Positions 17,408 to 24,598 of a stretch of 64,000 nucleotides of DNA are shown one piece after another. Under the pieces are notes generated by a model. The model had not been told where the DNA came from, searched no databases, and was given only the letters and a program-made list of their open reading frames with translations. The stretch's first letter is position 1. Each line of letters begins with the position of its first letter. The translations under genes and the position numbers were made by a program. This DNA is from Micromonospora sp. WMMD1082 (lineage in GTDB: Bacteria; Actinomycetota; Actinomycetes; Mycobacteriales; Micromonosporaceae): assembly GCF_029626175.1 (NCBI RefSeq), contig NZ_JARUBM010000002.1:7296501-7360500 (forward strand), read 5' to 3'.

Positions 17408-17533
17408 AGCTTGACACCACCACCCCAGCCTGCGCGAGACACGGCGGGGCGCAGCGTGAGGCCGGGGCGAGGTGCCCGCCCCCGCCCCGGCCGTTGGTTG
17501 CGTCCGGCCGAGGGACCGTCATGCCCGTGAAGG

Positions 17534-18685
17534 CTAGCGGCGTGCGCTCGCGCCGTCCCACAGCACCACGTCCGGGCTGTCCAGCCAGGCCCGGTGTGCT
17601 CCGGTGTCGGTGACGGTCAGTCCAAGGCGGTCCCTAGTCGGTGCCCCGGCGTCGCGCCACCGGTCGTAGACGGTTTCGATCTCGTCCCACAGCTCACGCG
17701 GTCCGTACTGCTCCACCTGCCCGGCGGTGTCGTCGACCGCCGCCCATGAGCCGTCCGTGGCGAACAGCCACATCTGTTCGTTGCCGCCGTCCGGGGTGAA
17801 CCCGAGCCAGGTCACGCCGAGGACCTGCAACGCCAGCCACAGCCCCGCGTCGGCGTGGTGCAGCACGGAACTCGGGTGCCGGGTCGGCCGGGTGGTGCCG
17901 GTCTGCTTGACCGCCGTGGACAGCGCCGACGCCGCCCGGTTGGCCGCGCGGACCGGCATGAACCCTCCCTGCTCGGCCAGGAAGAATCCTTGCGCGCTAC
18001 CGGCGTTGACCTCCAACAGCACGAGCGGACCGCCGCCCAGGTCACGCCACAGGCTGACCACGATGGCCCCGCCGTCACGTACCTGAGCCAGCCATGCGGG
18101 CGGCACCGCCGGCACGGACACCGTGGCGATCAGCCGGTCATAGGGTGCGCCCTCCGGCCAGCCCTGTTCCCCGTCACCCGTGACCACGGTCGGCCGGTAC
18201 CCGCACGCGGCGAGGCGTTGCCGGGCCAGGTCCGCGACCACCGGGTCAACCTCGACGCTGGTGACGTTGGCCGCGCCGAGGCGGTGCGCCAACAATGCCG
18301 CGTTGTAGCCGGTCCCGGTGCCGATCTCCAACACCCGCTCATCGCCGGACAGGCGCAATGCGTCCAGCATCAACGCCATGAGCCCTGGCTGTGTCGAACT
18401 GGACGTGCCGGTACCGGACAGCGGCCCGACGTGCGGGTCCGGGCTGACCGTGCCGTCAAGTTGCGTGGTCAAGGTGGTGTCCGCGTACACGTTGACCCAG
18501 TAGTCGGGGTGGGTCGCATCGATGGCCTGCCACCGCCCATCGGGCAGCGGCAGGAAGAACGCGGGTAGGAACACGTGACGCGGCACCTGGCCGAACGCCT
18601 GTTTCCACGCCGGATCGGATAGGTAGCCGTCGGCTTCCAACCCGGAAAGGAACCGGGCGATGTCCTCGGACCGTTGATCAGTCAT
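17534..18685 (-). CDS. PIMT-like methyltransferase of the graspetide cluster
   Basis: A 383-residue SAM-dependent O-methyltransferase of the protein-L-isoaspartate methyltransferase fold. Residues 1-90 are an N-terminal segment with FLPAFFLPLPDGRW. The motif TSSSTQPGLMALMLDAL precedes motif I VLEIGTGTGYNAALLAHRLG (about residues 120-139), then VTSVEVDP. A C-terminal extension of about 150 residues, absent from ordinary PIMT, is typical of the methyltransferases of ATP-grasp peptide systems. In fuscimiditide the homologous enzyme methylates an Asp side chain, which then closes to aspartimide. The gene overlaps the ATP-grasp gene by eight bases. The same function here is inferred from gene context. 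Confidence 0.9.
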   Translation of the reverse strand: MTDQRSEDIARFLSGLEADGYLSDPAWKQAFGQVPRHVFLPAFFLPLPDGRWQAIDATHPDYWVNVYADTTLTTQLDGTVSPDPHVGPLSGTGTSSSTQPGLMALMLDALRLSGDERVLEIGTGTGYNAALLAHRLGAANVTSVEVDPVVADLARQRLAACGYRPTVVTGDGEQGWPEGAPYDRLIATVSVPAVPPAWLAQVRDGGAIVVSLWRDLGGGPLVLLEVNAGSAQGFFLAEQGGFMPVRAANRAASALSTAVKQTGTTRPTRHPSSVLHHADAGLWLALQVLGVTWLGFTPDGGNEQMWLFATDGSWAAVDDTAGQVEQYGPRELWDEIETVYDRWRDAGAPTRDRLGLTVTDTGAHRAWLDSPDVVLWDGASARR

Positions 18686-19616
18686 GTGTGACGCCTTCCA
18701 ACGCGTCGGCGATAGCAGCGGCTATCGGCAGACCGGTTTCGTGCTCTATCCAAGCCCATTGCCCGTTCGGGTTCGCCTCCAAAAACACGTGCTCACCGTC
18801 CGGGGTAACAACAAAATCTAGCGCGGCGAAACGCAGTCGCCGCAGCGTGAGGAAACGCCGCACCTTGTCCGCCACCTCCTCTGGTAGCGCGTAAGGGCTG
18901 TACCGGAGATTGCGATAATCGGCACGCCAATCGGCGCGGCCTTTCTCCGTCAATGCGTCTATGCGCGCGGTGAACACGTTCCCGTCCACCACCGTCACGC
19001 GCAACTCGTACGCTTTCTCAATCTGCTGTTGGAACAGGTGCGCCGTGACCGCAACGCCGTCATCCAGCGTCGCCGGATCGACCGGACAGGCGTAGATCAC
19101 CTTGTCCCCGTCGAGAAGGCCCATGGTCAACGACTTGTAGATGATCGGGCCGTGTTCCTCGGCGAACGCCCGCGCCTCGGCCGGATCGTTGGTCACCATC
19201 GTTGCCGGGACGCTCAGCCCGACCTGTGCCGCCGTGGCCAACTGCAACGGCTTGTGCTCCGCCGCGCGGATGTCGTCCGGGTGGTTCAACCATGGCAGCA
19301 CTGATAGGACGCCCCGCAGCCCGGCCACCGCCTCCGCGCGCACCCAATCGGCGTGCGGCACCTCAGCCGGTACGGCGATCGGGGTGGGGCGCCGCCACCA
19401 CGCGCACACCACGTCAGCCACGTCCACCGTTCGCCGGTCGGTGCGAAGGTGCCCGGTCCAGCTACCGCCGAACCGGGCACCCAGCACCAACGTGGACGGG
19501 AACGCGCCCGGATCACACCGGAACACCGGAACGCCCCGACGTTCCAACTCGACAATCACCGCATCGGCAGTCACGTCGAACTCTCCGGTGAACACCACGA
19601 CCGTACGCCCGCCCAC
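18678..19616 (-). CDS. ATP-grasp graspetide ligase (macrocyclising maturase)
   Basis: A 312-residue ATP-grasp ligase of the peptide-maturase type. The N-terminal preATP-grasp part contains VADVVCAWWRRPTP, the W-RRP motif of MvdD/graspetide ligases. The central ATP-grasp region includes GPIIYKSLTMGLLDGDK, and the C-terminal catalytic motif is FAALDFVVTPDGEHVFLEANPNGQWAWIE with Mg-binding Asp, Glu and Asn. It should activate Asp/Glu side chains of the precursor with ATP and join them to Thr/Ser (esters) or Lys (amides). The GTG start lies eight bases after the precursor stop, with GAGGAC as ribosome binding site. Order precursor-ligase-methyltransferase matches known graspetide operons. Confidence 0.93.
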   Translation of the reverse strand: MGGRTVVVFTGEFDVTADAVIVELERRGVPVFRCDPGAFPSTLVLGARFGGSWTGHLRTDRRTVDVADVVCAWWRRPTPIAVPAEVPHADWVRAEAVAGLRGVLSVLPWLNHPDDIRAAEHKPLQLATAAQVGLSVPATMVTNDPAEARAFAEEHGPIIYKSLTMGLLDGDKVIYACPVDPATLDDGVAVTAHLFQQQIEKAYELRVTVVDGNVFTARIDALTEKGRADWRADYRNLRYSPYALPEEVADKVRRFLTLRRLRFAALDFVVTPDGEHVFLEANPNGQWAWIEHETGLPIAAAIADALEGVTHD

Positions 19617-19624
19617 GCGTGCGC

Positions 19625-19849
19625 TCAGTCCTCGGTCCGGTCGGAATCTTTGTCAGACCCGCCCTTGTTGTCCTGCACTGCGGTGTTCGTGGACGTGGTA
19701 CCGGTGGAGTGCTTCAACGCCGGAACACTCACCCCGTCCTCGGTAATGATGCTGATCTGCCGATCCGGATCGAATCGAACCGTGGACAGATCCACCGGCA
19801 CCGGCACGACGTCAACCGCCTGCCGCGCCCCGAAAGCTACTACCGCCAT
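19625..19849 (-). CDS. Graspetide precursor peptide
   Basis: A 74-residue precursor. Residues 1-46 are leader: VRFDPDRQ at 24-31 and G39-P43 resemble the recognition segment of ATP-grasp target peptides. The core is roughly residues 47-74. Possible donors are Ser48, Thr49, Thr51, Thr52, Ser53, Thr54 and Thr56; acceptors are Asp66, Asp68, Asp70, Glu73 and Asp74; the loop 57-65 holds Asp60-Asn61, a favourable site for aspartimide formation. Thr52/Asp70, Thr54/Asp68 and Thr56/Asp66 are mirror-symmetric about residue 61, which fits a nested stem-loop. ATG at 19849 has GGAAGGAAAGG upstream; the longer frame is not needed. No protease or exporter is encoded beside it. The crosslink pattern is prediction. 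Confidence 0.88.
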   Translation of the reverse strand: MAVVAFGARQAVDVVPVPVDLSTVRFDPDRQISIITEDGVSVPALKHSTGTTSTNTAVQDNKGGSDKDSDRTED

Positions 19850-20052
19850 CGCCTTTCCTTCCGTCGCGAGGAACCCGGACAATGGAAAGCGGGTCGGAAC
19901 GCCTCGTTGCGGTCCTCCCCGATCAATCCCGCGCTTTGCCTTCCACAGAGTTGCCCGCCTTTCCACGACGGGTCAAGCAGATAACTGGCAACGCTCAATT
20001 GCCGCCATGATCCAGCATCGTTGTTCAGCGGGAAACGCGCGTCGAGGGTCAT
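19840..20052 (-). CDS. Possible small ORF between accessory gene and graspetide precursor
   Basis: A 70-codon frame beginning at the stop codon of the upstream gene (TGATG overlap, with GGAGCTGTG before it) and ending ten bases inside the precursor gene. The tight coupling at both ends argues for translation, at least as a coupling device delivering ribosomes to the precursor. The sequence (MTLDARFPLNNDAGSW...) contains aromatic and polar residues and two cysteines, and matches nothing I recognise. It may also be untranslated leader. Confidence 0.35.
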   Translation of the reverse strand: MTLDARFPLNNDAGSWRQLSVASYLLDPSWKGGQLCGRQSAGLIGEDRNEAFRPAFHCPGSSRRKERRWR

Positions 20053-20426
20053 CACAGCTCCGGCTCCCGTTCGTACAGGAAGCCCTCGCGGCTCATCGGC
20101 ACAGTGCGCCCACCAACGTGGTAGCCGGAGTGATCCGGATGCGTCCGGTCCAGGCCCAGTTGAGCTGTGGGCCGCTCATCCGCACCCGGTTGCCGGAGAC
20201 CGGGGGTGGGCGTAGGCGGCGCGGCCGTCAGTCGCCCGTCATACCAGCGTGGGTCTTCCCCGGCCGCCGTGATCACCGACGCGGCGTGCGACCGCACCGG
20301 GCACGGTGCCCGCTCGCCGCAGCGCACACACGCCCCGGTCGCGTCGCCGTGGTGGCCCTGGTACAACTCCACCGCCATTACGTGCGTCGGGGTGCCGTGC
20401 AGGTTCGGAATCGGCGTTCCCACCAT
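20052..20426 (-). CDS. Small protein with Cys-rich N-terminal knot, unknown function
   Basis: A 124-residue protein. An N-terminal region with VELYQGHHGDATGACVRCGERAPCPVRSHA has the pattern C-x2-C-x5-C plus His, suggesting a small metal-binding site. A Pro-rich middle follows, and then a C-terminal stretch DHSGYHVGGRTVPMSREGFLYERE. The ATG at 20426 is chosen because GGAGGAAGG lies upstream; the frame upstream of it is antisense-like sequence overlapping the XRE gene. A related Cys arrangement occurs in the small gene at 22176-22430. Placed directly upstream of the graspetide genes on the same strand, it may be co-transcribed with them. Function unknown. Confidence 0.6.
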   Translation of the reverse strand: MVGTPIPNLHGTPTHVMAVELYQGHHGDATGACVRCGERAPCPVRSHAASVITAAGEDPRWYDGRLTAAPPTPTPGLRQPGADERPTAQLGLDRTHPDHSGYHVGGRTVPMSREGFLYEREPEL

Positions 20427-20473
20427 CGCGGCCCCCCTTCCTCCGTCTCGAAAACTGTTGCTGTGCTTAGGTT

Positions 20474-21169
20474 TCAGGACGCGACGCGCGCCCGTTCCGG
20501 GCGGCGCGACGGGGCCACCACGGACCCGCGCCTCACGCTGCCCCCGTCGCCGGTAACCCCGCCGGACGCACCGTGCGCAGCACTGGCCGCCAGCACCGCG
20601 AACCGGGTCCGCGCGTCGGCATCGGCGAGTTTGAGCGCCTGATCCAACACCGCTTGCGAAGCCAACCGCAGCGGTGCCGCAGCGGCCCGGCTCTCCCACT
20701 CGGAAACCGTCGAGGTGGTCACCCCGAGGTGTTCGGCGAACGCTCGCACGCTCATCCGCAACGCCTCCCGCAACGCCTGGGTTTCCCGCCCGGCCCACCG
20801 GGCCACCGTCAACCCGCACCCGCACCCGTCCGGCGCCTGCCCCGACTCCGGCAGCCCATACCCGGCCCGCTCCCGGACTTGCCGTCCCAGCACCCGCTCC
20901 CGTTGCCTCTGCACCAGCCGGTCAACCTCCTCGAACGCGGCCAACAGCGCCCCGGCCGCGCCAACCTCCCGATCGGCGCACCGCCAGAACGCGCGGGTGA
21001 TGCTGTGCCGACCGACCTCAACGTTGGCGACCGTGCTCCGCGAGTAGGGAATGCGCCGGGCAAGCTGCACCTGGGTCAACCCGGCCGCGTCGCGCCACGC
21101 GGCCAGTTGCCGACCCAGATCCTTACGCGCCTCGGCCACCTGTCCCGGCTTGACCCCGCCCGCCCTCAT
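20474..21169 (-). CDS. XRE-type regulator with two helix-turn-helix regions
   Basis: A 231-residue DNA-binding protein with two HTH regions: LGRQLAAWRDAAGLTQVQLARRIPYSRSTVANVEVGRHSITRAFW (residues 18-62) and ALREALRMSVRAFAEHLGVTTSTVSEWESRAAAAPL (about 132-167). Between them lies a linker helix with CGCG. Tandem XRE domains of this type are common in actinomycete elements near RiPP genes. It overlaps the upstream XRE gene by four bases. A role as local regulator of the graspetide or transfer genes is inferred from location only. Confidence 0.82.
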   Translation of the reverse strand: MRAGGVKPGQVAEARKDLGRQLAAWRDAAGLTQVQLARRIPYSRSTVANVEVGRHSITRAFWRCADREVGAAGALLAAFEEVDRLVQRQRERVLGRQVRERAGYGLPESGQAPDGCGCGLTVARWAGRETQALREALRMSVRAFAEHLGVTTSTVSEWESRAAAAPLRLASQAVLDQALKLADADARTRFAVLAASAAHGASGGVTGDGGSVRRGSVVAPSRRPERARVAS

Positions 21170-21822
21170 CGCGCCCGCCGCTCAACCAGCGAGTACACCC
21201 GCGCACTGCCCGGCACCGCCGCAACGTCGAGCACGGCCGGGGCCAGGCTCGCCGGACCGGTGCCGGCCGCGTCGATCAGCACTCGCACCCCGCCGGCCAG
21301 CACCGCCACCCGGCCCGCCGCGCCGTCCTGGCACACCACCGTGACCGCCGTTCCCGCCTGCGCGCTCACATTCACCTGCCACGCCGCCCCGGCCCCCGCG
21401 TCCGGCACCGCGACCCCGGCAACCGCCTCGGCCACCAGCTCGACCGGGGGCGCAATGGCCAGGCCCGCCACCGCCGCGCCAGCCTCGCCGGACGCATCCG
21501 ATTCAACCTCTGCCGCGTCGTCGCTGGCGTGCCCCTGGATGATGTAGAAGCCAAGTTCGGCATCGGTGTCCCGGCCGAGCACCGCGCGTAACGCGGTGCG
21601 GTAGTGCGCCGATGGCCATCGATGCTCGCCACGTTCGAGTTTGCCGATGTAGCCCGCGTGGATGGCGAAGCGGCGTCCCGCGTGCTCGTACAGATAGGCG
21701 TTGACCGCCTCGGCCAACTCCTGCCGCGACATCGGCCGACCCGACCCGGACGGGGACCGCCGCGCCCGGCGCGCGTTGCGCAACAGATCGTTCGGACCTG
21801 GTTGATAGGCCACTGTGTACAT
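21166..21822 (-). CDS. XRE-family regulator
   Basis: A 218-residue protein. The N-terminal HTH domain reads DLLRNARRARRSPSGSGRPMSRQELAEAVNAYLYEHAGRRFAIHAGYIGKLERGEHRWPSAHYRTALRAVL (about residues 11-80) with the recognition element around AGYIGKLERGEHRWP. The C-terminal half (residues 95-218) is Ala/Val-rich and may sense a ligand or dimerise. The ATG at 21822 is the first sensible start; upstream sequence in this frame is low-complexity. It is translationally coupled (ATGA) to the second XRE regulator. Confidence 0.78.
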   Translation of the reverse strand: MYTVAYQPGPNDLLRNARRARRSPSGSGRPMSRQELAEAVNAYLYEHAGRRFAIHAGYIGKLERGEHRWPSAHYRTALRAVLGRDTDAELGFYIIQGHASDDAAEVESDASGEAGAAVAGLAIAPPVELVAEAVAGVAVPDAGAGAAWQVNVSAQAGTAVTVVCQDGAAGRVAVLAGGVRVLIDAAGTGPASLAPAVLDVAAVPGSARVYSLVERRAR

Positions 21823-21907
21823 CCGTCCCTGAAATGCGTGGTTGTCCTGGCAGACATGGGCTAGGCGAGCGGTACGCGCACTCCGCAGCGGTGCGCGGAC
21901 CCCTCTC

Positions 21908-22174
21908 CTATCCCCGCCCCTGCGGAGTGTGTGGGTGTGCCGGGCGGAGCCCGGCGAACTGGACGAAGATGGATCGGCGCTCGATTGCGTCGCCGCGCGG
22001 GCCGAGCACGTAGCCCTCCAACCACAGCCACCCGTCATAGGTGGGCCTGTCATCCACGCGGATGACCCGGAAGTTGAACGAGTTAGCCCCGCCGAACTGC
22101 ACGCTGGCCGCACGGCCGATGAACAGCACGTCCCCGCCACGCGGCCCGCTCCGCCGCCCCGCCACGGCCGGCAC
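21908..22174 (-). CDS. Small beta-rich protein, paralogue of the 22657-22902 product
   Basis: An 88-residue protein with FNFRVIRVDDRPTYDGWLWLEGYVLGPRGDAIERRSIFV as its core. The same arrangement, RVxR(V/I)...R......WL.L.G..L.P.G, appears in the product of 22657-22902, so the two are probably duplicates of one small beta-barrel fold. A GTG start lies one base after the stop of the gene upstream, which suggests coupling. The function is unknown; single-domain beta barrels of this size in elements are sometimes nucleic-acid binding, but nothing here proves it. Confidence 0.55.
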   Translation of the reverse strand: MPAVAGRRSGPRGGDVLFIGRAASVQFGGANSFNFRVIRVDDRPTYDGWLWLEGYVLGPRGDAIERRSIFVQFAGLRPAHPHTPQGRG

Positions 22175-22175
22175 C

Positions 22176-22430
22176 TCAACCCGCCGCCCGCGCTGACAGC
22201 CAACCGAACTCGCCCCGTCTGGCGTTTACCGACTCCGGCCGCGTCGCACCGGGTCGACGCCGAGGCAACCGCGCCGACAGCGCGAACACCTTGGCCGCCG
22301 CCTCATGCTCCGGGCACGGGCCGAGCACCTTGCACTCCACGCACAGCCCGTCGCCGCTGGACACCGCGTGCCGGTCCAACATCGCCTGCGCTTGATCGAT
22401 CCGCGTTCCGCCGTGATACGTCGTCGCCAT
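22176..22430 (-). CDS. Small Cys-motif protein, unknown function
   Basis: An 84-residue protein: MATTYHGGTRIDQAQAMLDRHAVSSGDGLCVECKVLGPCPEHEAAAKVFA... The motif C-x2-C-x5-C-x2-H is the same spacing as in the product of 20052-20426 (C-x2-C-x5-C then His), so both could bind a metal. The Arg-rich C-terminus could contact nucleic acid. ATG at 22430 has AAGGAC upstream. The function is unknown. Confidence 0.6.
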   Translation of the reverse strand: MATTYHGGTRIDQAQAMLDRHAVSSGDGLCVECKVLGPCPEHEAAAKVFALSARLPRRRPGATRPESVNARRGEFGWLSARAAG

Positions 22431-22656
22431 CTCACACGTCCTTGCGTCCAACGAGGGACAGGCGTGCCGCGCGGTCCCCGTGGGGAGCCTCACGAGCGGT
22501 GCCGCGCGGCACGCCCGACCCGATACACCCGCCACCACGGAGCCCGATGTCACGCAGAAGCGGGGCGCCACTTGGCGTTTCCTGTGGTTGGCACGCGGCG
22601 AACCCGCGTGCGCGCCGCCCGCGAGGACACCGACGGGCGGCCGGCTGCTCCGGTTC

Positions 22657-22902
22657 TCAGCGCGAAGCATTTGGACCCCGCCGAACACGTACGGCACCGA
22701 CCCGGACGGCGGCATGACGCGGTTGCGGTCCAAGCTGTGTGCCGTCCGGCCGCAATTGAAGGCCGTCAAGATCAAGCCACTCGCCATTAGCCGTGCGGGT
22801 CCGGCTACCGATTCGGGTAACCCGCATGATCAGCTTGCCGGTGCCGTAGTTGTAGTCACGGTCATCGACCTCGATCACATCGCCAACCTTGAGCGTGATC
22901 AT
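22657..22902 (-). CDS. Small beta-rich protein, paralogue of the 21908-22174 product
   Basis: An 81-residue protein beginning MITLKVGDVIEVDDRDYNYGTGKLIMRVTRIGS, an SH3- or PUA-like small barrel by appearance, then EWLDLDGLQLRPDGTQLGPQPRHAAVRV. It shares its core pattern with the other small barrel 500 bases downstream. The ATG overlaps the stop of the upstream membrane gene by four bases. Nothing in it points to a catalytic role. The 226 bases between it and the next gene at 22430 show no gene. Confidence 0.6.
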   Translation of the reverse strand: MITLKVGDVIEVDDRDYNYGTGKLIMRVTRIGSRTRTANGEWLDLDGLQLRPDGTQLGPQPRHAAVRVGAVRVRRGPNASR

Positions 22903-23180
22903 CGCGCGTGCTCACGGACAAGATCACTCGTTGTCGCGCCGCAACGCGGGCACCACCGACTCTTGACCTTGAACGACCATAGCCCCGCCAGGTAGCCAAG
23001 CATCAACGCAGCGAGTACAGCGCCGATCAACACCGGGATGATCACCTCCCATGGAAGGCCGACTTGGCGCGTCGCGGCCGGTTGTCGGCTGATCTCGAAG
23101 CTGGGTGGGCCGCCAAGGAAGTCCCCCATCCGGGCGGCCACCGCTGCGGCGAGGAGCATCCCGACCACCTCCCAGCTCAT
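22899..23180 (-). CDS. Small membrane protein with C-terminal zinc-finger-like CxxC
   Basis: A 93-residue protein with two hydrophobic segments (VVGMLLAAAVAARMGDFLGG and LPWEVIIPVLIGAVLAALMLGYLAGLW) followed by a cytoplasmic tail SRWCPRCGATTSDLVREHAR. The CPRC pair alone could bind half a zinc site, suggesting dimerisation. The start could be ATG 23180 or TTG 23201, without clear preference. It is first in a run of leftward genes that continues through the paralogous small proteins and XRE regulators to the graspetide cluster. Function unknown. Confidence 0.55.
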   Translation of the reverse strand: MSWEVVGMLLAAAVAARMGDFLGGPPSFEISRQPAATRQVGLPWEVIIPVLIGAVLAALMLGYLAGLWSFKVKSRWCPRCGATTSDLVREHAR

Positions 23181-23291
23181 CGGCGCGTGACACGCGGCCA
23201 ATCCCGACCGCCGGCCCCGTTCGGGTAGCCGGCGCTACCGACAGTCACCGGCGTGCCATGCTTTCGTCTATCCTGCGCTCGCATGTGGTGA

Positions 23292-23310
23292 GAACGCAAG
23301 ACTTGCGTTC
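23292..23310. promoter_or_regulatory. Near-perfect palindrome GAACGCAAG-A-CTTGCGTTC
   Basis: Nine-base perfect arms around one central base, about 80 bases upstream of the XRE/DUF5753 gene, in the divergent space between it and the leftward small-gene run. A related half-site GCGTTCGCAAG follows near 23347. XRE-type regulators bind such dyads; autoregulation is the likely role. Confidence 0.55.
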
Positions 23311-23390
23311 GCCTGAGTAGGATTCGTCTACCCCGGGTTGATGGTGCGTTCGCAAGACCAGCAAACTTCTGGGGAAGCGGAACAAAGGGG

Positions 23391-24257
23391 ATGGACTTGT
23401 CAACACGTCGCCAGCCACCAACCGTTCGGCTACGCCGACTTGCCAGTGAGCTGCGCAACCTCCGTCAAGCCGCCGGCCTGACGCGGGAAGACGCGGCCGT
23501 GCAGACGAACATCAACAGCGCCACCCTGTACCGCATCGAGACCGCCAAGGCTCGCCCGCAGCGGCGCACGCTCCTGACGTTGCTGGACAAATACGGCGTG
23601 ACTGACCCAACGCGCCGTGCCGCGCTGGTCGAGATGTCCAAGCAGGCGACGCAACTGGGATGGTTGCAGGCGTACGAATCCGAGCTGCCCGAGGAGTACA
23701 CGACCTACATCAGCTTCGAGAGCGAGGCGCGCAGCGTCCGCAACTACGAGTCGTTGTTCGTGCCGGGCTTGCTCCAAACGGAGGGCTACACCCGTGCCGT
23801 GGTCACGGCCAGCCTGCCATCCGCCAGTGACGAAGAGATCCAACAGCGCGTTGAGACCCGCGCCCAGCGGCAGACGTCCATCACCAAGGACGACCCGCTC
23901 AAGCTGTGGGCCATCGTTGACGAAGCCGTGCTCCACCGTGAGGTTGGCGGCCCGGAGGTGATGGTCGACCAACTACGGCACTTGCTGGACATGACCCGGC
24001 AGCCACACATCACCTTCCAAGTGCTGCCCTACAAGGTCGGCGCACATCCGGGTATGCACGGCGCGTTCGCCGTGATGGACTTCCCGGACACCGCCGACCC
24101 CGAGCTTGTCTACATCGAGAACATGGCCGGCGCGCTGTACCTGGAGAAAGAGGCCGACGTCCGGCGGTACGCCGAGATGTTCGACCAGCTCCGAGCGGCT
24201 GCCCTGAACGTGACCGATTCGCGGAGGCTCGTTGCTCGCTTGATCGACATAGACTGA
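23391..24257 (+). CDS. XRE regulator with DUF5753 (Scr1-type antitoxin-like regulator)
   Basis: A 288-residue protein. The N-terminal HTH (residues 13-55) reads ASELRNLRQAAGLTREDAAVQTNINSATLYRIETAKARPQRRTL, followed by the DUF5753 domain (about 105-285) with YESLFVPGLLQTEGYTRAV, REVGGPEVMVDQLRHLLDM, ITFQVLPYKVGAHPGMHGAFAVMDFPD and VYIENMAGALYLEKEADVRRY. These paired regulators with DUF397 partners are abundant in Streptomyces and relatives and influence differentiation and antibiotic production; some pairs act like toxin-antitoxin systems. AAAGGGG precedes the ATG. It is 18 bases from its DUF397 partner. Confidence 0.93.
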   Translation: MDLSTRRQPPTVRLRRLASELRNLRQAAGLTREDAAVQTNINSATLYRIETAKARPQRRTLLTLLDKYGVTDPTRRAALVEMSKQATQLGWLQAYESELPEEYTTYISFESEARSVRNYESLFVPGLLQTEGYTRAVVTASLPSASDEEIQQRVETRAQRQTSITKDDPLKLWAIVDEAVLHREVGGPEVMVDQLRHLLDMTRQPHITFQVLPYKVGAHPGMHGAFAVMDFPDTADPELVYIENMAGALYLEKEADVRRYAEMFDQLRAAALNVTDSRRLVARLIDID

Positions 24258-24275
24258 GTGTGAGGAGGTGGAAAG

Positions 24276-24482
24276 GTGAACGCTTCAGACCTGAGCGGCG
24301 TGACGTGGCGCAAGAGCACCCGTAGCGGCGCAAACGGCAACTGCGTGGAAGTTGCCCAGCTCACCGGAGCCATTGCGCTGCGTGACAGCAAGGACCCCTC
24401 GGGGTCGGCGTTGGTGTTCACGCCCGACGGGTGGGCGGCTTTCATCGAGGGAGCCAAGGATGGGGAGTTTGATCGAGGCTGA
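24276..24482 (+). CDS. DUF397 protein, partner of the XRE/DUF5753 regulator
   Basis: A 68-residue DUF397 protein with the family signature VTWRKSTRSGANGNCVEVAQLTG...ALRDSKDPSGSALVFTPDGWAAFIEGAKDGEF. In actinomycetes DUF397 proteins are encoded next to XRE/DUF5753 regulators, bind them and modulate their activity. A strong GAGGAGG lies before the GTG start. Placement near the right end of the element makes the pair a candidate maintenance or immunity module; this is inference. Confidence 0.93.
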   Translation: MNASDLSGVTWRKSTRSGANGNCVEVAQLTGAIALRDSKDPSGSALVFTPDGWAAFIEGAKDGEFDRG

Positions 24483-24496
24483 CCAACTCGTCGCGT

Positions 24497-24527
24497 AAGG
24501 GCACCCGATCTTCGGACGGGTGCCCTT
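24497..24527. terminator. Bidirectional hairpin terminator
   Basis: Perfect 11-base arms AAGGGCACCCG/CGGGTGCCCTT around a nine-base loop, 14 bases beyond the DUF397 stop and about 70 bases from the stop of the convergent DUF2637 gene. The A and T ends give a short U-run on either strand. Confidence 0.85.
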
Positions 24528-24598
24528 CGCGTTGAGTACAGGGGGACGCCCCTCGGTGCTGGGGCGCCCCGACCGTCTTGTCCACGTTCATGATCGAG

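Noticed and set aside
20427..20825. Longer version of the Cys-motif protein (257 residues)
   Set aside because: The added part is antisense-like Arg/Gly-rich sequence overlapping the XRE gene, and GGAGGAAGG precedes the ATG at 20426.
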